Shown: positions 8,113-14,536 of the stretch, in pieces
Layout of the letters: each line of letters starts with the position of its first letter
How positions within the stretch are numbered: the stretch's first letter is position 1
Origin: Bacteroidales bacterium
GTDB taxonomy: Bacteria; Bacteroidota; Bacteroidia; Bacteroidales; UBA10428
Assembly (NCBI GenBank): GCA_016926235.1
Contig: JAFGOZ010000679.1
Span: 1-20,958 of the forward strand
Direction: 5' to 3'
DNA: 20,958 nt
Made by a program: the position numbers and the translations under genes
Notes under the pieces: generated by a model
What the model was told of the DNA's origin: nothing
The model's input: only the letters and a program-made list of their open reading frames with translations
Databases searched by the model: none

Positions 8113-8577
8113 TTATGATATAAGTTTAAAATTTTTTGGTGCTTTTTGAGAATTCTTCTTATTAGATGGATCAATGTATAACACGGCTATCTTCTGGCCA
8201 CCATCAAAGATCTCGTAGCCATCTATCGGATAATTTGAAAGAGGTGATGTAAAAGAGCCAATTCTCACATAAGTAACCTTGATTCCTTCAAGAGTTCTAA
8301 GTCTTCCCAGATAAGCCGTATTTCCAAAAATTGTGTTTACCGGAATAGGATTAGTGACATCGTAGCCAAACTGCCCATAACCATTGGGAATCATATCCTG
8401 ATCCGTTCCCTCTTCATTCATATTATGCATAATATCATATAATTCTCTTAGCCTCTTAAATTCAGGGTTGGAATTAAGCTCATCCATTAAAGTATTCGAT
8501 TTTTTCTTTGCTGGAATAATGCTTAAAATAATGATTATTAATGTGGCTATAAGAGTTACAATTATATATGCACCCAT
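8113..8577 (-). CDS. Membrane-anchored hypothetical protein (154 aa)
   Basis: One N-terminal membrane helix (residues 3-21, YIIVTLIATLIIIILSII) precedes a basic AKKKS, so the rest is predicted to face the cytoplasm. The soluble part contains NGYGQFGYDVTNPIPVNT at about 65-82, then YLGRLRTLEGIKVTYVRIGS and a final strand (KIAVLYID). From memory, the 'NG-G-FG...NPIPV...YL..LR...V.Y.R.GS' pattern recurs in many small bacterial proteins of unknown function; I cannot attach a name. It is followed 1 nt later by the two-helix membrane protein. It is the first gene of this minus-strand group and is divergent from the lipoprotein nuclease at 8993. Confidence 0.72.
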   Translation of the reverse strand: MGAYIIVTLIATLIIIILSIIPAKKKSNTLMDELNSNPEFKRLRELYDIMHNMNEEGTDQDMIPNGYGQFGYDVTNPIPVNTIFGNTAYLGRLRTLEGIKVTYVRIGSFTSPLSNYPIDGYEIFDGGQKIAVLYIDPSNKKNSQKAPKNFKLIS

Positions 8578-8621
8578 GGTTTATTTTATTATATCTAATT
8601 TCGATATGGACAAATAGAAAG

Positions 8622-8647
8622 CCAATTAATCACACTAATTGGTTTTT
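8622..8647 (+). terminator. Weak hairpin followed by T-run
   Basis: The arms CCAATTA (8622-8628) and TAATTGG (8636-8642) enclose a 7-nt loop and are followed by TTTTT. This has the shape of an intrinsic terminator reading on the plus strand, although the stem is AT-rich and weak. No plus-strand gene ends just upstream, so it would end only an unseen or antisense transcript. It may instead be an operator for the 8113-8577 gene, about 50 nt away. Confidence 0.25.
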
Positions 8648-8781
8648 ATCTGATTTAAAGGGGAGTTTTAAAAATCTTAGTAATATGTAAAAGCATGATC
8701 ATAAGCATTATAAGCAGTATGCTTTAAGGTGGTTTAAAAACCTCTATGCCAGATTCATTTTATGACTAGCCCGAATTGATT

Positions 8782-8822
8782 ATATATCATAAATAGATAT
8801 ACATATACATCATATGATATAT
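8782..8822. repeat. Inverted repeat ATATATCATA / TATGATATAT with inner palindrome
   Basis: Perfect 10-base arms lie at 8782-8791 and 8813-8822. The right side also contains a contiguous palindrome, ATCATATGAT, at 8809-8818. The same half-site (TATCAT/ATGATA) forms compact palindromes at 10658-10671 and 11252-11266. It may be a binding site for a dimeric regulator or a DNA-unwinding AT-rich element. It lies 171 nt upstream of the lipoprotein nuclease. Confidence 0.45.
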
Positions 8823-8992
8823 GATTAAATATTAATAATCGGATATTCAATATGATAACCTGTTGGCATTATGATTGAATGAAAGATAGCTTGTAATAAA
8901 AATGATCTTGAAAAAAGTTGTTTCTTTAATAAAACACGCACCAATCAAATATTAGGCATACAATAATCAACGAAACGTATAATTCGAGAGAA

Positions 8993-9499
8993 ATGAAACA
9001 ACGACTTTTAATCATTCTGATTATTATATTTTCCTTTCTCGATTTATCATGCATCTCCAATAGAGAAAAAAGTATTTTGACTGAATACTTGGAAGTTAAA
9101 AGTGTGGTAGATGGTGATACCTTCTGGGCCGATAACGGTAGCGAGAAAGGAGTTAAAATAAGGCTTATTGGCGTTGACGCTCCTGAGACAAGAAACACCG
9201 GAAGAAAAGCAATCGGATACTATGGTCAGCAGTCAAAAGATTACTTAACCAGGTTACTTGAAAACAAAAAGGTCAGACTCGAGTATGATGTTGATAAGAC
9301 CGATCAGTATAACCGAACGCTTGCCTATGTATTCTTAACTGATGGGACATTCGTAAATGCTGAATTGGTAAGGCAAGGATATGCAATGGTTATGACCATT
9401 CCTCCGAATGTTAAATATGCTGATAGATTTGTTAAATTAGAACGGAAAGCACGAAAAAATAACAAAGGACTTTGGAATGAAAACCATGTTGAAAATTGA
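8993..9499 (+). CDS. Lipoprotein thermonuclease (staphylococcal-nuclease fold)
   Basis: A 168-aa protein with a short hydrophobic leader and a lipobox ending at C20 (FLDLSC), so it is predicted to be lipid-anchored in the envelope. Residues 33-162 are an SNase domain. VVDGDT contains D42, the counterpart of the calcium ligand D21 of staphylococcal nuclease. IRLIGVDAPET contains R57, D62 and E65, matching R35, D40 and E43. QYNRTLAYV contains R108, matching R87. All main catalytic residues are therefore present, and it should cleave DNA or RNA with calcium. The conserved LVRQGYA and KGLW near the end are also typical. It could degrade extracellular or periplasmic DNA for nutrition or as a barrier. 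The start fits the signal peptide, with a purine-rich CGAGAGAA leader just before it. Confidence 0.93.
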   Translation: MKQRLLIILIIIFSFLDLSCISNREKSILTEYLEVKSVVDGDTFWADNGSEKGVKIRLIGVDAPETRNTGRKAIGYYGQQSKDYLTRLLENKKVRLEYDVDKTDQYNRTLAYVFLTDGTFVNAELVRQGYAMVMTIPPNVKYADRFVKLERKARKNNKGLWNENHVEN

Positions 9500-9518
9500 T
9501 ACGGATTGGATCCCATTT

Positions 9519-9540
9519 AGCCAGAAGTGGGGCTTCTTTA
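9519..9540 (+). terminator. Possible weak terminator after the nuclease gene
   Basis: Twenty nt after the stop, AGCC (9519-9522) can pair with GGCT (9531-9534), or AGAAG (9523-9527) with CTTCT (9533-9537). A short T-run TTT follows. The stems are only 4-5 bp, so this is a weak call. Read-through into the next plus-strand gene at 9602 is possible. Confidence 0.25.
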
Positions 9541-9601
9541 AAATATACATTTAATCAAGGAATTCGTAGATGCATTTAAAAACTGATGAATATTGAAGAA
9601 C

Positions 9602-10636
9602 ATGGAAACGGATCAAAACTACAAATGGATCGATCGTTTAAAAGCAGATCCTAAATGGAATAAAATAAGGTTCAAGAAACTAGATAAGGGACATTATACT
9701 AACCCTGCCTTAACTCTTAAGCATGAATTAATTGATGTAGTTAATTTTAATGTATTTGTGCGGATCGAAGAAAATCGTATCCCATTGTTTATTGGGCCTT
9801 CATATATGGTCTCAACAACTTTAAAAAGCGTCTATCTCGACCATCCTGAGAAAAGGATAATTGCAATTTTGGACGAAAACTCATTTCCGGGCGAATACAG
9901 GGCACTTATTATTCAGGAATATTTCCGTGGAAAGAGTAAAATTCTTGCCTTCTTCAGAAATGAGGAAATGTATGAACAAAAACTTACAACTATTGAGTCT
10001 GTTCTAAAAGAAGCAACTCTGATCAGGAGTTACCTCAAATTGAATCTTGATTCTGAAATTAATCAGATTGACATGAGCCTTTCTCCTGTTCCTCCATTTA
10101 AGGGTTCCGAAGACATAAGGCTAATTATAGTAGGTCAGGATCCCACAATTAAGAATCAATCACAAAGGTCCAAAATAAGCACAACATTGAATTTAGACAG
10201 GTCAGGGAGCCTAACAAAATATCTTACGACAATCTGTGAAAATCTGGGATTAACCCTCGAAAATGTTTATGCTACAAATATCTTTAAATATTTCTATTCA
10301 GTTCCACCGGCAAACACCATGGACGTCCTGTTTGATCACTTAACATTGAATCTTAAACTTTTAAGAAGAGAACTCGATGTATACCAGGGATTGCCGGTAA
10401 TTACTCTTGGAGAACCAGTTCTACAGTTACTTTCAAATATTTATAAAGATAAAGTAAGGTATTACTGGGATTATGGAAATCAAACAAGCAGCCGGGCATT
10501 TAAAAAATGTACTGACAATGAGATAGACCGGCCATTTTATCCATTTCCCCATCAACCCAGCCTGGCAAAGAGTTTTTATTCTCAAACACTGAATGACTAT
10601 TTGAATTTTGTCGCACAGGACATTCAAATTATATAA
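9602..10636 (+). CDS. Uracil-DNA-glycosylase-superfamily-like protein (344 aa)
   Basis: The ATG at 9602 (METDQNYKW) is preferred to an in-frame TTG at 9593. Residues 172-341 resemble the UDG fold. IRLIIVGQDPTIKN holds GQDP at 178-181, equivalent to the water-activating motif GQDPYH of family 1 UDG. VITLGEPVLQLL follows at about 266-277, and YPFPHQPSLAKS contains H317, equivalent to the HPSPLS loop. Known members excise uracil or other damaged bases from DNA. Odd points are that the Tyr which excludes thymine in family 1 is replaced by Thr (GQDPT), and that an unrelated N-terminal region of about 165 residues (with the strands VFVRIEENRIPLFIG and KRIIAILDE) precedes the domain. Substrate and activity are therefore uncertain. 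It could act on modified bases in foreign DNA, which is inference. The gene converges with 10693-11127. Confidence 0.75.
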   Translation: METDQNYKWIDRLKADPKWNKIRFKKLDKGHYTNPALTLKHELIDVVNFNVFVRIEENRIPLFIGPSYMVSTTLKSVYLDHPEKRIIAILDENSFPGEYRALIIQEYFRGKSKILAFFRNEEMYEQKLTTIESVLKEATLIRSYLKLNLDSEINQIDMSLSPVPPFKGSEDIRLIIVGQDPTIKNQSQRSKISTTLNLDRSGSLTKYLTTICENLGLTLENVYATNIFKYFYSVPPANTMDVLFDHLTLNLKLLRRELDVYQGLPVITLGEPVLQLLSNIYKDKVRYYWDYGNQTSSRAFKKCTDNEIDRPFYPFPHQPSLAKSFYSQTLNDYLNFVAQDIQII

Positions 10637-10657
10637 GATTGCCCGCAAGGTTTAAGA

Positions 10658-10671
10658 TATCATTTATGATA
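10658..10671. repeat. Palindrome TATCAT-tt-ATGATA between convergent genes
   Basis: The perfect 6-base arms have a 2-nt spacer. It lies between two convergent stop codons, where it might help end transcription from both sides. Without a GC-rich stem or a T-run it is not a standard terminator. It shares its half-site with elements at 8782-8822 and 11252-11266. Confidence 0.4.
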
Positions 10672-10692
10672 AGTATAAGGGAATAAACAGAA

Positions 10693-11127
10693 TCAATATC
10701 TATCCAATTCAGTTTGAATAAACTGTCTGAATTTATCTTCCAGAATTGATGGATTTGATACTTGTTCCTCATATCCAGTAATATTGTTGTAATTTTCCAA
10801 TACTACCTCTACTACTAGAGATAAATTCTCCCATAAGGCCAGTACATATTGATCCCCTCTTGAACGGTTGGTTACAAAAACATCAGATAAAATAATAAAC
10901 GGCAACTGTCCATTTGAGTATTCAAGAATTCTGTCTCTGACCGGCTTCTTCAGAATATTCTTGCCCATCAATCTGTAAATCCAGCTTCTCTTAACAAGGA
11001 TTTTCTCGAGTATGGCCCGATCATCAAGCTTCTTGCGTTTTCGATAGCCTAAGAATTCATTCGTCATTGCTCTGGCGACGTAGCCCGGGGATCCAAATCC
11101 ATTGTTTAAAATATACTTTCCGTTCAT
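10693..11127 (-). CDS. Hypothetical basic protein (144 aa)
   Basis: An ATG at 11139 would give MIPDMNGKYIL. The ATG at 11127 (MNGKYILNNGFGSPGYVARAM) is preferred, because the probable promoter -7 box at 11144-11151 places the transcript start at about 11137, leaving no leader for the first ATG. The N-terminal third is strongly basic (GYRKRKKLDDRAILEKILVKRS), and the middle has QLPFIILSDVFVTNRSRGDQY. The C-terminal third is helical and acidic. No membrane segment, signal peptide or known motif is seen. It could bind nucleic acid or be a small regulator, but I do not recognise it. It is monocistronic, converges with the glycosylase-like gene and diverges from the large plus-strand operon, so it is placed as a potential regulator of that operon. 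Confidence 0.7.
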   Translation of the reverse strand: MNGKYILNNGFGSPGYVARAMTNEFLGYRKRKKLDDRAILEKILVKRSWIYRLMGKNILKKPVRDRILEYSNGQLPFIILSDVFVTNRSRGDQYVLALWENLSLVVEVVLENYNNITGYEEQVSNPSILEDKFRQFIQTELDRY

Positions 11128-11143
11128 ATCAGGGATCATTTAC

Positions 11144-11175
11144 CAAAGTTAGCCCAACAAATTAATTTACTCAAA
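11144..11175 (-). promoter_or_regulatory. Bacteroidota-type promoter for the 10693-11127 gene
   Basis: On the minus strand TTTG (11175-11172) is followed after 20 nt by TAACTTTG (11151-11144). This fits the Bacteroidota consensus TTTG, about 19-21 nt, TAnnTTTG. The expected start of transcription is about 7 nt downstream, near 11137, giving a leader of about 10 nt to the ATG at 11127. It is the best promoter match seen in the window. Confidence 0.55.
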
Positions 11176-11251
11176 AATTGAGGTTTAAATCGAAAACTCA
11201 TTCTCACAATTCATCTGGTAAAAAGAGAATCCCGACAAATTATCCATAATG

Positions 11252-11266
11252 TATCATATTATGATA
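11252..11266. repeat. Palindrome TATCAT-att-ATGATA upstream of the large operon
   Basis: The arms at 11252-11257 and 11261-11266 have a 3-nt spacer. It lies in the divergent gap 11128-11379, 114 nt before the ATG of the 417-aa gene. It shares its half-site with elements at 8782-8822 and 10658-10671, and so is a candidate operator. The rest of this gap is AT-rich, and I found no perfect plus-strand promoter in it. Confidence 0.4.
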
Positions 11267-11379
11267 TATATAAATCTATTAATGACATATCGATAAATTG
11301 TATAAGTCTCTATATCATTAGAATAATAAAATGGCATCTGGTTTGGAATATAGGATTTCGAAATTTAATCTTTATTATT

Positions 11380-12633
11380 ATGGCAAACTTCTTTCAGAAT
11401 CTGATCAGCAAGAAAAATGGTAACAATAATGAGGCAATATTACCTGAAAGCGCCCAGATTACCATGCAAAATCTGTCAGAGATTGAAAGGGGAAATATGA
11501 ACCAGATCGGTTATATGAGAGCAGGAAGAAACAACGGAGATCCAAGTGCTCTCAGAAACTCATTTGAGCTTATTAAAAGCGGTCAGATTGTTGACGAAAA
11601 CAATAATGAACAAAAACGTAAGGAGACAATTGAAGGTCTGGATAAAATAATAAATGATCATAAGGGTGAGTTAAATACTCTCAAAGCAGCTATTGAAAAA
11701 ATCGACCAGGTAGATATTCCAAACATTCAGAGGGAAATAGATTCTAATAAAAGCAGAATTGATGAGCTTAAAAATAATACCTGGAGCATCAAGTTTAAAA
11801 GGAATAAGTTCAACCTAATTTTGACATGGATCGGGTTCATCGCCGGATTCATTTACCTGTACATGTTTTATGTTTCAGCTATTCATTCAGCTCTGTTCAG
11901 GAATATTGCAGGCGAGGTCGCTAATGCCGACCAAAATAGTATCAGCATACTCCTGAACAACGTCTTTAATATCTCAGCCTTCAAAGAATTCAATATTCAC
12001 TGGTTCGCTCCGATAGTATTTTTCATTTTTGCCTTGATTTTACATTTCACCCTTGAAATACGAAGGAAATTAATAAAGTGGCCTGTCGTTTTATTCGTTG
12101 TTTTGTTTGTTCTTATTGCTGATGGATTGCTGGCATATAGTATTGAGAATAATAATCATACTGTAAGTAAATTAATGGGGTTGTCAGACGGCACCTGGGT
12201 ATTTTATAAAAGTTTTGTCTTTTACCTGGTTCTTTTCTTTGGATTCTTCACCAGCATAGGTTGGAGTCTGATACTTCATAAGCTTGCATGTGAGTTTGAA
12301 GCCTCGAATCCCGAAAGAGAAAACTTTGAGAAGATATTAAATATTGATAAAGTATTGAGGCAATTGTACTTCGATAAAGGCGTCTACAATACTTCAAGGA
12401 TTGAAAAGGTCAATTCGATTAACACTCTTGAAGAAAAAATCAAAGCATTCGAAGCAAAGAAAAGTAATGTTCACTATAGCCTTGTGGATCTTGAAAGAAG
12501 CATAGATGATTTTTATAGTGGATGGCTCTCTTACCTGAATGGTTTAAGGTCAGATCACAGCAGAAAACAAGATTGTGAAAATGTATATATCAATTTTAAA
12601 TCAGCGACATTCAATAGATCATTAACCGCTTAA
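11380..12633 (+). CDS. Four-helix membrane protein with coiled coils (417 aa)
   Basis: It is the first gene of the eight-gene operon. Residues 1-75 are polar and Asn-rich. Residues 76-132 are a charged coiled coil (for example QKRKETIEGLDKIINDHKGE). Four membrane helices follow at about 144-168, 207-226, 234-254 and 276-300, and residues 340-378 form a second coiled coil (EEKIKAFEAKKSNV). There is no signal peptide, so the N- and C-terminal coiled coils are probably both cytoplasmic. This shape suits an inner-membrane scaffold or sensor, but no known family is recognised. The next gene, a lipoprotein, starts 10 nt after the stop. The pair could link the envelope to the DNA-acting proteins encoded further down the operon, which is inference from gene order. 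Confidence 0.85.
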   Translation: MANFFQNLISKKNGNNNEAILPESAQITMQNLSEIERGNMNQIGYMRAGRNNGDPSALRNSFELIKSGQIVDENNNEQKRKETIEGLDKIINDHKGELNTLKAAIEKIDQVDIPNIQREIDSNKSRIDELKNNTWSIKFKRNKFNLILTWIGFIAGFIYLYMFYVSAIHSALFRNIAGEVANADQNSISILLNNVFNISAFKEFNIHWFAPIVFFIFALILHFTLEIRRKLIKWPVVLFVVLFVLIADGLLAYSIENNNHTVSKLMGLSDGTWVFYKSFVFYLVLFFGFFTSIGWSLILHKLACEFEASNPERENFEKILNIDKVLRQLYFDKGVYNTSRIEKVNSINTLEEKIKAFEAKKSNVHYSLVDLERSIDDFYSGWLSYLNGLRSDHSRKQDCENVYINFKSATFNRSLTA

Positions 12634-12643
12634 ATCCCAACTT

Positions 12644-13543
12644 ATGAAGATCATTCAGTTCATCATTTCGATTCTCTTTCTTTTCGCTGTTTCCTGTTCA
12701 AATTCACCTTCTGATCAGGTAAAAGAGTTAGGCAAACCAGTCAATTTCATGATTTTGCTGGATTTGTCAGACAGACTTATTACTCAGGGGCAGTCGGATC
12801 GGGACATTGAGATAGTTAAAGCAGTTTTTGAAGAGTTTAACGATAATGTCAGAAGGAACCTGGTGATAAACTCCAGAGATAAATTCCAGGTTATAATAGC
12901 ACCTCAAAAAGGGGTCCCTTACAATTCCAGTGATTATGAGAATGCAATGTTTATCGATATGGGATCGCTTAATTCTGGAGTAAAACTTAACAAATTAGTT
13001 GAATTCGATAAGCGATTAAATGACATACTTCATGAACTCTATTCAAAGGCATATCTCGGTTCTGCCACTTCGTCCTATCCAGGTACCGGTATATGGCAGT
13101 TCTTTAATGAAAATCTTGAATTTCTTTCAGGGAAAGATTATGACAACAGACTGGTTGTTCTGACTGATGGTTACTTTGATCTCGAAGATTATAGCAGACA
13201 AATACCTGAAGGGAAGAGATATCCGACCACAAGTTTCCTTTCAACAGTCAGGAATCAATCTGATTGGAAAAAGATAATCGAAAGCAATGATCTTGGCTTG
13301 ATTCCGGTTAAGAAGGAATTCTCTGATATCAAAGTATTCGTAACCGAAATAAATCCCAAATACGACTTTCAATATGAGTCAGATATGCTGGTCTATATAT
13401 GGGAAAAATGGTGTCGGGAAATGAAAATCAACGTGACAGAGGTACTGGTTAAGACAAGTCTGCCTCAAACCACCAATCTTCTGAAAAGCAAGTTATCTGC
13501 TAATTATGTGCCTGACAATAAGTTGATTTCACTAGCAAACTAG
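12644..13543 (+). CDS. von Willebrand factor A-like lipoprotein (299 aa)
   Basis: A hydrophobic leader ends in a lipobox with C18 (FLFAVSC), so the protein is predicted to be secreted and lipid-anchored. The mature part has a VWA-like fold. FMILLDLSDRL at 35-45 gives a partial MIDAS motif, D40-x-S42, with Asp at the fifth position where DxSxS has a second Ser. GTGIWQFF with T148 fits the metal-binding Thr loop, and RLVVLTDGYFD at 169-179 supplies D175. Metal-dependent protein binding is therefore plausible but altered. A C-terminal region (YIWEKWCREMKINVTEVLVK) is typical of the last helix and strand. VWA proteins often act as adaptors and are found in several bacterial stress and defence operons. 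Placing a lipoprotein VWA in a methylase operon is unusual. It sits 10 nt after the membrane gene and 9 nt before the 106-aa gene. Confidence 0.85.
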   Translation: MKIIQFIISILFLFAVSCSNSPSDQVKELGKPVNFMILLDLSDRLITQGQSDRDIEIVKAVFEEFNDNVRRNLVINSRDKFQVIIAPQKGVPYNSSDYENAMFIDMGSLNSGVKLNKLVEFDKRLNDILHELYSKAYLGSATSSYPGTGIWQFFNENLEFLSGKDYDNRLVVLTDGYFDLEDYSRQIPEGKRYPTTSFLSTVRNQSDWKKIIESNDLGLIPVKKEFSDIKVFVTEINPKYDFQYESDMLVYIWEKWCREMKINVTEVLVKTSLPQTTNLLKSKLSANYVPDNKLISLAN

Positions 13544-13552
13544 CTAAGTATA

Positions 13553-13873
13553 ATGAGCATTTTTGAAGATATGTATCGGACTATTTGTACCAGGGGAATT
13601 ACATTCACCAGGGATCAGATGGAGGTATTCAGAATAAAGAGAATATTTAACTCAGTTGGAGATCCTGATTATCTTAATGATTCCGATGCAATGCAGATGC
13701 TGGATAACTTTATTTACCGAGGTGAGTTTTGCCTGCTTGAAGCTGCAAACGACGGCAAAGTATACAAGATTAGCTTGTTGACTTTTGAAGATATATGGAG
13801 CAGAAACTTATTTGCTTTAATGAACTTCGAGTATTATGAGGGTTTCCCTGATCTTATTACTCTTTATAACTGA
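13553..13873 (+). CDS. Hypothetical protein (106 aa)
   Basis: A small soluble protein starting MSIFEDMYRTICTRG. It has a helical N-terminal half (DQMEVFRIKRIFNSV) and a second half with a strand (KVYKISLLTFEDIW) and an aromatic tail (FEYYEGFPDLITLYN). No motif or family is recognised. The tight spacing (9 nt before, 15 nt after) places it firmly in the operon. It may be an adaptor for the VWA lipoprotein or the 215-aa protein, but the sequence does not show this. Confidence 0.75.
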   Translation: MSIFEDMYRTICTRGITFTRDQMEVFRIKRIFNSVGDPDYLNDSDAMQMLDNFIYRGEFCLLEAANDGKVYKISLLTFEDIWSRNLFALMNFEYYEGFPDLITLYN

Positions 13874-13888
13874 ATCTCAGAATCTAAG

Positions 13889-14536
13889 ATGAAACAGAGG
13901 CAGGAAATATTAAGTGGCATATTGAATAATTATTATGAGGCAGGCAATAATCCCGGAAATTCTATTTTTTCTAATGATTTGAAAAAAGGAGGTCTTACGA
14001 ATGAAGTCTACAGGATTTGGAAGAAACTGGATGGACAGGATGATCTTTATCCTCTTGAATTTGGAAGTTGGGATATAATTCTTGAGAAATTTATCCTGGA
14101 ACTTGATGAAGAGCAGCATTTTAACCGCTATATAGGTATCCCTCTTGAATCCTTTGCTTACCATGTTTCTAATGGTTTTGAGATATCTGACTATACAAAA
14201 TACTGTGTAACTAAAGAGCAGGATTGTCTTAAGAAATCATCCTGGGGGAAATATTGGACCAGCCCGTCTTCGGAACAACAATGCGGTAGGACGCGAATTA
14301 ATGGTGATCTCAATGGAAATGGTTCTCCCAGATGGAGACTACGAGCTTTTTATGGTTACCTTCGGGATCTATTTGCAATGATTTACAGAATCCCTTTGAT
14401 TTGCGTTTCTATAATTGATAAAATTATTGCAAACGGACAAGTTATATCAATTGTAACTATTCTTCTTGATAGCAACAATTCTGATTTAAGCGAATTGACT
14501 AAATTTATTGCACAAAAAGTAAATAAAATATGCTGA
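13889..14536 (+). CDS. Hypothetical protein (215 aa)
   Basis: A soluble protein starting MKQRQEILSGILNNYYEAG. The N-terminal half is helical and acidic. Residues 120-145 hold a Ser/Gly/Asn-rich loop with one Cys (SPSSEQQCGRTRINGDLNGN). It is followed by RLRAFYGYLRDLFAMIYRIPLICVSIID, a hydrophobic amphipathic stretch that may contact a membrane or a partner. No enzyme motif is recognised. Its last codons overlap the next gene by 7 nt (ATG at 14530, stop at 14534-14536), so translation of this protein and the methylase-kinase is probably coupled. That supports a direct partnership, perhaps as a sensor or chaperone for the large protein. Confidence 0.78.
   Translation: MKQRQEILSGILNNYYEAGNNPGNSIFSNDLKKGGLTNEVYRIWKKLDGQDDLYPLEFGSWDIILEKFILELDEEQHFNRYIGIPLESFAYHVSNGFEISDYTKYCVTKEQDCLKKSSWGKYWTSPSSEQQCGRTRINGDLNGNGSPRWRLRAFYGYLRDLFAMIYRIPLICVSIIDKIIANGQVISIVTILLDSNNSDLSELTKFIAQKVNKIC

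Larger units (their letters stand above)
8578..8992. other. Gene-free divergent region (415 nt)
   Basis: I see no convincing coding frame. The stretch lies between divergent genes and should hold promoters for both. It is very AT-rich. It contains a CCAATTA/TAATTGG hairpin with a T-run at 8622-8647, and at 8782-8823 a cluster of ATATCAT/ATGATAT elements. No clear TTTG plus TAnnTTTG promoter pair was found on either strand. Confidence 0.6.

Noticed and set aside
8112..8174. N-terminal extension of the 7884-8111 membrane protein
   Set aside because: It overlaps the 3' end of the 154-aa gene. The internal Met at 8111 starts right after that stop and gives a clean two-helix protein.
8761..8840. 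CRISPR-like or replication-origin iterons
   Set aside because: The AT-rich repeats are short, few and lack regular unit and spacer lengths. No replication protein gene is nearby.
9593..9601. TTG start three codons before the glycosylase-like ATG
   Set aside because: The ATG at 9602 is present in the same frame and is the simpler start. The three added residues carry no information.
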